From Acidimicrobiaceae bacterium (GTDB lineage: Bacteria; Actinomycetota; Acidimicrobiia; Acidimicrobiales; Aldehydirespiratoraceae), in contig VXNG01000223.1 of assembly GCA_009840695.1 (NCBI GenBank), positions 1 to 6,642 on the forward strand: DNA of 6,642 nucleotides. The letters run 5' to 3'. A program made the position numbers and the translations under genes. Below are positions 1 through 5,214 of this stretch, piece by piece. Numbering within the stretch: position 1 is the stretch's first letter; each line of letters begins with the position of its first letter. Below the pieces are notes generated by a model. That model searched no databases. It saw nothing but the letters and a program-made list of their open reading frames with translations, and had not been told where the DNA came from.

Positions 1-2
1 TC

Positions 3-686
3 GGCGCCCTCGACCGGGTCCAGGTCGCCCATGCCGGCATGGCCCTCTCACCGGAGGCCCGCGACGAGGTCACGCTGCTCACCGCGGGAGAGGCCACCGT
101 CGCGCACCTCTCCTACACCTACGGCTTCACCAACAGAAAGCTCGATCCCGACGAGTCCCACCTGTCCAACGTCATCGACGAGGCGACCATCCTCGACGAG
201 GCCCGGCGGGCGCGGTCGGCGGGCGCGGACTTCGTGGTGCTGTCAATGCACTGGGGCACCAACTACTCCACAGAGCTCGACGAGTTGCAGGTCGGCCTCG
301 GGCCCCGGTTGCTGGCCTCCCCCGACATCGACCTGATCCTCGGCCATCACGCCCACATGGTGCAGCCCGTAGTCCAGATCGGCGATGAGTTCCTGGTGTA
401 CGGGTTGGGGAACTTCCTGTCGAACCAGTCGCCGGAGACCTGCACCGAATGCCCGCTCCCTACCGAGGACGGCGTGATCGTTCATCTCACGGTGACCGAG
501 GACGAGGCCACCGGCCGGTGGTCGGTCACCGAGATCGCCCACACCCCGACCTGGGTGGATCGCTCGAACTTCGAGATCGTCGATGTGCTGCGCGACACCA
601 GTCGCGATCCGGGGCTGCTCCAAGACTCCGCTCGACGGACGGCCGCTGCGCTCGGGTTCCTGGGTACGACAGTCGAGCCGCGCTAG
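3..686 (+). CDS. CapA-family (poly-gamma-glutamate capsule type) metallophosphatase-like protein, C-terminal part
   Basis: This is the last 227 residues of a protein cut by the left window edge. The frame is open from base 3 with no stop, so an internal ATG at 39 is unlikely to be the true start. Family signatures in order: V-V-L-S-M-H-W-G around fragment residues 78-85, G-H-H-A-H at 114-118 and Y-G-L-G-N-F ending near 138. These are the hallmark blocks of the CapA/PGA_cap fold, a calcineurin-like metallophosphatase relative whose His residues are expected metal ligands. The N-terminal metal-binding part, and any signal peptide or membrane anchor, lie outside the window. CapA proteins are named for poly-gamma-glutamate capsule synthesis in Bacillus, but many family members sit outside capsule operons. 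No other capsule gene is visible here, so a role in capsule export is not supported. The stop is TAG at 684-686, 26 bp before carD. Family call is firm; function is open. Confidence 0.88.
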   Translation, partial: GALDRVQVAHAGMALSPEARDEVTLLTAGEATVAHLSYTYGFTNRKLDPDESHLSNVIDEATILDEARRARSAGADFVVLSMHWGTNYSTELDELQVGLGPRLLASPDIDLILGHHAHMVQPVVQIGDEFLVYGLGNFLSNQSPETCTECPLPTEDGVIVHLTVTEDEATGRWSVTEIAHTPTWVDRSNFEIVDVLRDTSRDPGLLQDSARRTAAALGFLGTTVEPR

Positions 687-699
687 AGGCCGAGCGCGG

Positions 700-705
700 T
701 AGAAT
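700..705 (+). promoter_or_regulatory. -10 promoter element of carD, placed for a leaderless transcript
   Basis: TAGAAT matches the TANNNT actinobacterial -10 consensus and differs from TATAAT at one base. It ends 7 bases before the GTG of carD, so transcription would begin at or within a base of the start codon. No separate Shine-Dalgarno sequence lies at normal spacing; the only GGAG (710-713) overlaps the start codon. No convincing -35 hexamer is visible, and the element lies just after the capA stop. Leaderless GTG/ATG transcripts are common in actinobacteria. Position and motif are seen; activity is inferred. Confidence 0.6.
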
Positions 706-712
706 CTTCGGA

Positions 713-1192
713 GTGAGCTTCAAGGTCGGTGATCGGGTGGTCTACCCGCATCACGGCGCTGCTGAGATCGTGAGGCTCGAGAAGCGCACCGCTTTCGGGG
801 AGGAACAGGACTACCTCGTGCTGCGCATGACCCACGGCGAGATGACCGTGGCCGTGCCCGCCGACCGGGCCGAGGACGTCGGGATGCGCTGGCCCATCAG
901 CACCGAGGACGTGGACGACCTCTTCGAGGTACTGGCCCGCCGTGATGTGCGCGAGCCCGCCAACTGGTCGCGGCGCTACAAGAACCACCAGGAGAAGCTC
1001 AAGTCGGGCGACGTGTACCAGGTGGCCGAAGTGGTGCGCAACCTGGCCCTGCGGGAGCGGGCCAAGGGGCTGTCCGCCGGCGAGAAGACGCTTTACAACA
1101 CGGCCCGCAGCGTGCTCGTGTCGGAGTTGTCGTTCGCGCTCAATGTGAGCGAGGACGAGGCGTCGAACCGCGTCGACGTTGCCCTGACCTGA
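713..1192 (+). CDS. carD: CarD-family RNA polymerase-binding transcription regulator
   Basis: CarD binds the RNA polymerase beta subunit and stabilises the open complex at promoters, notably rRNA promoters, and is essential in mycobacteria. The 159-aa product is close to the 162 aa of M. tuberculosis CarD. The N-terminal RNAP-interacting, Tudor-like domain (about residues 1-55) begins F-K-V-G-D-x-V-V-Y-P-H-H-G-A-A and retains R25. The C-terminal helical DNA-binding domain (about 60-159) contains N-W-S-R-R-Y-K at 84-90, with W85 as the tryptophan that wedges into the upstream edge of the transcription bubble. G-L-S-A-G-E-K at 119-125 is also conserved. The GTG start at 713 is chosen because the N-terminus then aligns residue for residue with known CarD. 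The same frame is open upstream to 449, but that part overlaps capA and is spurious. The gene is separate from capA and probably has its own promoter. It converges with the SDR gene. Confidence 0.96.
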   Translation: MSFKVGDRVVYPHHGAAEIVRLEKRTAFGEEQDYLVLRMTHGEMTVAVPADRAEDVGMRWPISTEDVDDLFEVLARRDVREPANWSRRYKNHQEKLKSGDVYQVAEVVRNLALRERAKGLSAGEKTLYNTARSVLVSELSFALNVSEDEASNRVDVALT

Positions 1193-1193
1193 C

Positions 1194-1207
1194 GCCGGGC
1201 GCCCGGC
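1194..1207. terminator. GC-rich perfect palindrome between convergent genes, candidate bidirectional terminator
   Basis: GCCGGGCGCCCGGC is a perfect 14-bp palindrome filling most of the 24-bp gap between the carD stop (1190-1192) and the SDR stop (1217-1219). As RNA it can fold into a 5-bp GC stem with a 4-nt loop on either strand. There is no U-tract on either side, so it is not a classical intrinsic terminator. Actinobacteria often use U-poor hairpins or Rho. The location fits termination for both convergent transcripts, but the hairpin is short. A protein-binding site is an alternative. Confidence 0.4.
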
Positions 1208-1216
1208 AAGGAGCGT

Positions 1217-2029
1217 TCAGCGGACCAGGCCGCCTCCATCGACGATCAGCGACTGGCCGTTGACCATGCTGGCTGCGTCGGAGGCCAGCCACACCGCCGT
1301 CTCGGCCACCTCGTCCGGGGTGAGCATCCGGCCGCCGATGTTGGTGGCCGCGATCATCTTGGCGATCTCGGCGTTGTCGCCGATGAAGCGCCGGATCATG
1401 GGAGTGTCGGTCGAGCCCGGCAGCACGGCGTTGACCCTGATCCCCCGGCGGGCGTACTCCTGTGCGGCCGCCTTGGTGAGCCCGACCACACCGTGCTTGG
1501 CCGCCGTGTAGTGGGGCTGGCCCGGAGCGGCCACCACGCCCGCTCCTGACGATGTGTTGACGATGGCGCCACCGCCCTGGGCGGCCATGTGGCGCAGTTC
1601 GTGCTTCATGCACAGGAACACGCTGGTCAAGTTGACCGAGATCATGCGGTCCCATCGGGCCTGCTCAAGCTGGTCGAACTCCGACATCATGTCGGCGATC
1701 CCGGCGTTGTTGAAGGCGATGTCGATACAGCCGTGCCGCGCCACGATCCCGTCCACCATCGACATGACGGCGGCCTCGTCGGTCACGTCGACGGCCACAG
1801 CCGAGGCTCCGGCGGATCCCTGCGAGGCCTCGCTGATGGCGGCGGCCGCGGCACGCACACCTTCGGCGTCGATGTCGGCCACCACAACGTGGGCTGCACC
1901 CTGCGCGGCGAACTGATGCGCCGCGGCCCGGCCGATACCGCCGGCCGCACCCGTGACTAGAACCACCTTGCCCTGCGCCAGACCGCTCACGCGGGAGCGG
2001 CCGGGCGTCCCGGCGTCCAGGTCGCTCAC
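1217..2029 (-). CDS. SDR-family NAD(P)-dependent oxidoreductase
   Basis: Classical short-chain dehydrogenase/reductase, probably oxidising a hydroxyl to a ketone on an acyl-CoA or ring substrate. With the start at 2029 it has 270 residues: cofactor motif T-G-A-A-G-G-I-G (26-33), D52 at the end of beta-strand 2 (favours NAD over NADP), D81 in V-D-V-T-D, N-N-A-G (107-110), and the catalytic tetrad N133, S161, Y174 and K178. The Ser-to-Tyr spacing of 13 matches FabG. P-G-S-T-D-T-P-M (204-211) and the C-terminal V-D-G-G-G block complete the fold. GTG at 2029 overlaps the thiolase stop as GTGA, arguing for translational coupling. A second in-frame GTG at 1990 would give 257 aa with a more usual SDR N-terminus. 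Neither start has a good ribosome binding site. Next to a thiolase, a 3-hydroxyacyl-CoA or steroid-type hydroxyl dehydrogenase role is reasonable but inferred. Confidence 0.93.
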   Translation of the reverse strand: MSDLDAGTPGRSRVSGLAQGKVVLVTGAAGGIGRAAAHQFAAQGAAHVVVADIDAEGVRAAAAAISEASQGSAGASAVAVDVTDEAAVMSMVDGIVARHGCIDIAFNNAGIADMMSEFDQLEQARWDRMISVNLTSVFLCMKHELRHMAAQGGGAIVNTSSGAGVVAAPGQPHYTAAKHGVVGLTKAAAQEYARRGIRVNAVLPGSTDTPMIRRFIGDNAEIAKMIAATNIGGRMLTPDEVAETAVWLASDAASMVNGQSLIVDGGGLVR

Positions 2030-3177
2030 AGGCGCTCGATGATGGTGACGTTGGCCTGGCCGCCGCCCTCGCACATCGTCTGCAGGCCCCAGCGCCCGCC
2101 GGTGCGCTCCAACTCGTGCAGCAGTGTGGTCATCAGCTTGGCTCCGGTGCAGCCCAGCGGGTGTCCCAAGGCGATGGCGCCGCCGTTGACGTTGACCTTG
2201 GAGTGGGAAATGTCGTGATCGTGCATCCAGGCCATCGGCACGGATGCAAACGCCTCGTTGCACTCGAACAGGTCGAAGTCGTCGATGGCCATGCCGGTGC
2301 GCTTCAAGGCATAGGCGGTGGCCGGGATGGGGCCGGTCAGCATGTAGATCGGGTCGTCGCCGCGCACCGACATGTGGTGGATCCGGGCGCGGGGCACCAG
2401 GCCGTGGACCTCGAGGGCCCGCTCGGAGGCCACCAGCAGCGCCGCGGCGCCGTCGCTGATCTGGCTGGAGACCGCGGCGGTGAGCCGCCCGCCCTCGGTG
2501 AGGGGACGAAGCGACTGCATCTTCTCCAGGGAGGTGTCGCGGCGGGGACCCTCGTCGGTGGTGACGCCGGCGACCGGCTCGATCTCGGCCGCGAAGCGTC
2601 CCTCGTCGATGGCCCGGACGGCTCGGCGGTGACTCTCGAGCGCGTAGGCCTCCATGTCTGCCCGGCTGAAGTCCCACTTCTCGGCGATCATCTCCGCGCC
2701 GCGGAACTGCGACACCTCCTGAGTGCCGTAACGCTGCACCCATCCGGCCGAGCCGGTGAACGGATCGGCATGGCCCAGAGCCTCGGCGGCCACCAGGGCG
2801 GTGCCGATGGGCACCATCGACATGTTCTGGACCCCGCCTGCCACGACCAGGTCGTTCACGCCGGCCATGACGCCCAACGCCGCGAAGCTGACCGCCTGCT
2901 GGCCCGACCCGCACTGGCGGTCCACGGTTACGCCGGGCACGGCCTCGGGCAGGCCCGCGGCCAGCCAGCAGGTGCGGGCGATGTCCCCCGCGTTGGGGCC
3001 CACGTTGTCGAGGTTCCCGAAGATCACGTCCTCGACGGCCATGGGGTCGACACCGGTGCGGCGAAGCAGCGCATTGATGGCCGCAGCCCCGAGGTCGGCG
3101 GGATGCACCTCGGACAGCCCGCCGCCGCGCCGGCCCGTGGGCGTGCGCACCGCATCGACGATGTAAGCCTCACTCAT
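2026..3177 (-). CDS. Thiolase family acetyl-CoA C-acyltransferase (FadA6-like)
   Basis: Degradative-type thiolase: CoA-dependent cleavage of a 3-ketoacyl-CoA, releasing acetyl-CoA or another short acyl-CoA. At 383 aa it is of typical size. Catalytic residues are all present: nucleophile C89 in D-R-Q-C-G-S-G-Q-Q, N307-E308 in the N-E-A-F motif, H339 in A-L-G-H-P-L-G, and the second cysteine C369 in M-C-E-G-G-G-Q-A-N. Blocks such as S-Q-I-S-D-G-A-A-A (238-246) and the M-C-E-G-G-G / I-I-E-R-L tail recall, from memory, mycobacterial FadA6, a thiolase linked to cholesterol-ring catabolism. The ATG at 3177 is supported by an AAGGGGG ribosome binding site 7 nt upstream. The stop TGA overlaps the GTG of the SDR gene by 4 bp, so both are likely made from one mRNA as consecutive steps of a beta-oxidation-like route. 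The substrate is not determined by the sequence. Confidence 0.95.
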   Translation of the reverse strand: MSEAYIVDAVRTPTGRRGGGLSEVHPADLGAAAINALLRRTGVDPMAVEDVIFGNLDNVGPNAGDIARTCWLAAGLPEAVPGVTVDRQCGSGQQAVSFAALGVMAGVNDLVVAGGVQNMSMVPIGTALVAAEALGHADPFTGSAGWVQRYGTQEVSQFRGAEMIAEKWDFSRADMEAYALESHRRAVRAIDEGRFAAEIEPVAGVTTDEGPRRDTSLEKMQSLRPLTEGGRLTAAVSSQISDGAAALLVASERALEVHGLVPRARIHHMSVRGDDPIYMLTGPIPATAYALKRTGMAIDDFDLFECNEAFASVPMAWMHDHDISHSKVNVNGGAIALGHPLGCTGAKLMTTLLHELERTGGRWGLQTMCEGGGQANVTIIERL

Positions 3178-3184
3178 CGCAGAT

Positions 3185-3191
3185 CCCCCTT
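3185..3191 (-). promoter_or_regulatory. Ribosome binding site of the thiolase gene
   Basis: On the minus strand AAGGGGG lies 7 nt before the ATG at 3177. It is one of the strongest Shine-Dalgarno-like matches in the window and fixes the thiolase start. Confidence 0.75.
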
Positions 3192-3209
3192 CGCGCCTCG
3201 TCTCAGGAG

Positions 3210-3242
3210 ATTATGCCCCGTCGAGGTCCCATAACCCTGCAA
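3210..3242 (-). promoter_or_regulatory. Candidate promoter of the thiolase-SDR pair, overlapped by an inverted repeat
   Basis: In the 79-bp gap between the monooxygenase stop and the thiolase start, the minus strand carries CATAAT (3215-3210), five of six matches to TATAAT. It would start a transcript near 3203 with a leader of about 26 nt containing the thiolase ribosome binding site. The -35 is weak: AGGGTT lies at 17-bp spacing, whereas the better TTGCAG (3242-3237) is 21 bp away, so an activator may be needed. TTATG and CATAA (plus strand 3211-3215 and 3230-3234) form an inverted repeat with 14-bp spacing that overlaps the -10, a possible operator. The rest of the gap holds a 10-bp palindrome CGAGCGCTCG (3243-3252) just after the monooxygenase stop. 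Confidence 0.4.
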
Positions 3243-3256
3243 CGAGCGCTCGAGAA

Positions 3257-4360
3257 TCACCCGAATTCGGGAATCACCTCGGCGCCCATCAATTCGATGG
3301 TCTGCATCACCTTGTCGTGGGGCACCTTGTAGGGGTTGAACAAGCAGAACACCATGTCGCAGCCGGTGGCCTCGTAGGCCCGGAACATCTCGATGGCCCG
3401 CTCGGGGTCGCCGCACACGCAGGCGTTGGTCTCCATCAAGTAGTCCATGGTGAGGTGCTCGATCGAGCCGTCCTCGACATGGTCCGCGGTCCGGCCCAGG
3501 TAGTCGTAGGTGCCCAACTCGTCCTCCATCTCCCGCAGCCACTGGGCCACCGACCCGATGAGGCGGGCTCCCGTCTTGGGGTACCACTCGAACGATTCGG
3601 CAGCCACCTCGACCGCCTCGGCCGCCGTCGGCGCCACGTTCACCATGGTGAAGGTGGCAGCCTGATCGTTCACGAACCGCCCGATCGGGTCGGTACACGC
3701 CCCGATGCCCTCCCGGTAGATGGCGATTCGCCGAGCCAGCTCCTCAGGGGGCGTGCCCACCGAGAACGACAGCAGCCCCAGGCCGGCCTCGCCGATCATG
3801 CGGTGCCCGCCGTCGGAGCTGGTGGCAGCCCATAGCGGGGGGTGAGGCGACTGCAGCGGCTTGGGCAGCACCCGGCGAGGCGGCATCTGCCAGTAGTGAC
3901 CGTCCCATTCGAGCTCGTCGCGGGTCATGGCGGCCACCGTCATCTCCAGGGCCTCGCGCCACATGGCCCGGGTCTCGCTGGGGTGGATGCCGAAACCCTC
4001 CAACTCGGCCCGGGTGGCCGAGCGGCCCGTGCCCAGCTCCACCCGGCCGTTCGAGAGCAGGTCGAGCACAGCCACCGACTCGGCCGTGCGCACCGGATGG
4101 TTGTAGGGCTTGGGCATGAGGCGCACCCCGTAGCCGAGCCGCAGGTTCTCGGTGACCGCGGCGAGATGGCCGTAGAGCACTTCGGGATTGGAGCAGTGGG
4201 AGAACTCCTCGAGGAAGTGGTGCTCCACAGTCCACACCGAGTGGAATCCGACCTTGTCGCCCAGACGGACCTGCTCCACCACCTCCTGGTAGGCCCGGTG
4301 CTCGCTGCGCGGCGACCAGGGGCGAGCCACCGGAATCTCGTAGAACATGGCGAACTTCAC
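3257..4360 (-). CDS. LLM-class (bacterial luciferase-like) flavin-dependent oxidoreductase
   Basis: A 367-aa single-domain TIM-barrel flavoprotein of the luciferase-like monooxygenase family. Such enzymes use FMNH2 or F420 to oxygenate or reduce small molecules; which cofactor applies cannot be read here. The N-terminal strand M-K-F-A-M-F-Y starts the barrel. S-V-W-T-V-E-H-H-F (41-49) is the family's conserved E-H-H segment, followed by L-G-Y-G-V-R-L-M (75-82), H-P-V-R-T-A-E (88-94) and G-R-V-E-L-G-T-G-R (105-113). The C-terminal A-C-V-C-G-D-P-E-R-A (313-322) and H-D-K-V-M-Q-T-I-E (348-356) blocks are typical of the family. The GTG start at 4360 has an AGGAG site 8 nt upstream (4373-4369) and overlaps the methyltransferase stop as GTGA, so translation is probably coupled. 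In actinobacteria similar enzymes occur in lipid and steroid catabolic clusters, consistent with the neighbouring thiolase, but that link is inference. Confidence 0.94.
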   Translation of the reverse strand: MKFAMFYEIPVARPWSPRSEHRAYQEVVEQVRLGDKVGFHSVWTVEHHFLEEFSHCSNPEVLYGHLAAVTENLRLGYGVRLMPKPYNHPVRTAESVAVLDLLSNGRVELGTGRSATRAELEGFGIHPSETRAMWREALEMTVAAMTRDELEWDGHYWQMPPRRVLPKPLQSPHPPLWAATSSDGGHRMIGEAGLGLLSFSVGTPPEELARRIAIYREGIGACTDPIGRFVNDQAATFTMVNVAPTAAEAVEVAAESFEWYPKTGARLIGSVAQWLREMEDELGTYDYLGRTADHVEDGSIEHLTMDYLMETNACVCGDPERAIEMFRAYEATGCDMVFCLFNPYKVPHDKVMQTIELMGAEVIPEFG

Positions 4361-5169
4361 TGGGGACGCTCCTGGGTGATCGCGGGTTTGCGCCCGATGG
4401 TGGCGATCGACGTTGGCCCGAGCATGGCGAAACCTGGCTCGCGCATCTGCTCCAGGGCGGCGGCTGCGTCCGGCTCTGACACCGCCCCCGCCTCAACGAG
4501 CCGCGGCACGGCCCGCTCCAGGGCGAGGAACCACCATTCCCCGCTCGCCTCATGGGGCCGCATGATCCTCACCTTGCCGATCGCGTCCAGGTCCTCGAGA
4601 CCCAGTTCCCGCATCCAGCCCAGGACACGCACTCCCGCGTTGGGATCTCGCCACGGCGAAGTCGAAGCATTGGCCACCATGCGGTGGATCGAGCCCAGCG
4701 GCTCGGGAAGAGCCTGTTCGGCGAACTCAGCCATGGCACCGTCCTCGATCACCATGGCGCCTCCCGGTCGCAGTGCCTCGTTGAGCCGGGCCAGCACTTC
4801 GACGCGTTCGGGCAGGTGTTGGATCACCGCCCGTGCGTGGACCAGATGGAAGTGCCCGGCCGGCAGCCGATCGCGGGTCGCGTCGTGCTGGCGCACAATC
4901 ACGTTCGAGGGCATGGAAGCATGGAAGCGGAGGTCGATATCGGTCGACATCACCCTGCCGTCGGGGCCGACCTGCTCGGCCAGCCAGGCCGAGACGCTGC
5001 CTGTTCCCGCGCCCAGCTCCAGCACGTGCATGCCGGGCTCGACGCCGACCCGGGTGAGCAGCCGGAAGGTTCCAGGGTCGAGAAACTCGGCCAGCTTGGC
5101 CAGACGGATCCGCTCGATATCGACCTCGTCGTCGCTCACGCCGTAGCGTTCGCGGTGCACCTCTGCCAC
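4357..5169 (-). CDS. Class I SAM-dependent methyltransferase
   Basis: A 270-aa Rossmann-fold methyltransferase acting on an unknown, probably small-molecule, acceptor. SAM-binding motif I is V-L-E-L-G-A-G-T-G-S (49-58). The acidic residue of motif II is in S-T-D-I-D (75-79), and H-D-A (95-97) follows as the usual adenine-contact strand. H-L-V-H-A-R-A-V-I-Q-H-L (108-119) and L-R-P-G-G-A-M-V-I-E-D (133-143) complete the core. The remaining 125 residues form a helical, substrate-side region without a recognisable signature. GTG at 5169 is chosen as the first start in frame before the conserved block. GTG at 5160 is a close alternative, adjoining a GAGG with no spacing. The open frame continues far upstream, but that part is antisense to the acyl-CoA dehydrogenase and is spurious. 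The start lies in the loop of an inverted repeat. It is the first gene of the leftward block and overlaps the monooxygenase start by 4 bp. Confidence 0.92.
   Translation of the reverse strand: MAEVHRERYGVSDDEVDIERIRLAKLAEFLDPGTFRLLTRVGVEPGMHVLELGAGTGSVSAWLAEQVGPDGRVMSTDIDLRFHASMPSNVIVRQHDATRDRLPAGHFHLVHARAVIQHLPERVEVLARLNEALRPGGAMVIEDGAMAEFAEQALPEPLGSIHRMVANASTSPWRDPNAGVRVLGWMRELGLEDLDAIGKVRIMRPHEASGEWWFLALERAVPRLVEAGAVSEPDAAAALEQMREPGFAMLGPTSIATIGRKPAITQERPQ
4369..4373 (-). promoter_or_regulatory. Ribosome binding site of the luciferase-like monooxygenase gene
   Basis: AGGAG on the minus strand, inside the 3' end of the methyltransferase gene, 8 nt before the GTG at 4360. It supports that start despite the overlap with the upstream stop, and shows the monooxygenase can recruit ribosomes itself as well as by coupling. 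Confidence 0.65.
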
Positions 5170-5180
5170 GGGTGCAGAGG
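5160..5180. repeat. Inverted repeat (7-bp arms) at the methyltransferase start, candidate operator or mRNA hairpin
   Basis: CCTCTGC (5160-5166) and GCAGAGG (5174-5180) are perfect reverse complements separated by 7 bp. The repeat lies in the divergent control region between the methyltransferase and acyl-CoA dehydrogenase genes, about 35 bp before the latter's start. On the minus strand the candidate methyltransferase GTG (5169-5167) falls in the 7-nt loop, and the alternative GTG (5160) begins at the last base of the stem. A TACCCT -10-like hexamer (5183-5178, TANNNT) overlaps the outer arm. A dimeric repressor site controlling both directions, or a translation-controlling hairpin, are both possible. 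The arms are seen; the role is inferred. Confidence 0.5.
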
Positions 5181-5203
5181 GTAACGGTCCGCCAAGCGTC
5201 AAC

Positions 5204-5210
5204 GAGGGGA
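5204..5210 (+). promoter_or_regulatory. Ribosome binding site of the acyl-CoA dehydrogenase gene
   Basis: GAGGGGA ends 4 nt before the GTG at 5215, a good Shine-Dalgarno match that fixes this start. No clear -10/-35 pair was found on the plus strand in the 45-bp divergent gap, so the promoter may lie within the methyltransferase 5' end. Confidence 0.65.
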
Positions 5211-5214
5211 GCCC

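Noticed and set aside
449..712. N-terminal extension of carD back to an ATG at 449
   Set aside because: The extension overlaps capA in a different frame and is Arg-rich. CarD similarity begins exactly at the GTG at 713.
2030..2914. Minus-strand open frame continuing upstream of the SDR gene, in another frame of the thiolase
   Set aside because: Low-complexity Arg/Gly-rich translation overlapping the thiolase, whose catalytic residues are all intact in its own frame. SDR similarity starts only after 2029.
2116..3234. Plus-strand 372-aa open frame opposite the thiolase
   Set aside because: It is an antisense shadow of the thiolase, with composition typical of reverse-complement coding DNA and no recognisable motif or ribosome binding site.
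3243..3252. Palindrome CGAGCGCTCG after the monooxygenase stop as an intrinsic terminator
   Set aside because: As RNA it can form only about 3 bp of stem around a 4-nt loop and has no U-tract, so it was not called a terminator on its own.
3842..5146. Plus-strand 434-aa open frame opposite the monooxygenase and methyltransferase
   Set aside because: It spans two unrelated minus-strand genes and their overlap, and is Ser/Arg/Pro-rich without motifs. It is a coding shadow.
5197..5202. TTGACG on the minus strand as a -35 box for the methyltransferase
   Set aside because: It is only 13 bp from the TACCCT -10-like hexamer, too short for a standard sigma-70-type promoter, and no -10 match lies at 16-18 bp spacing.
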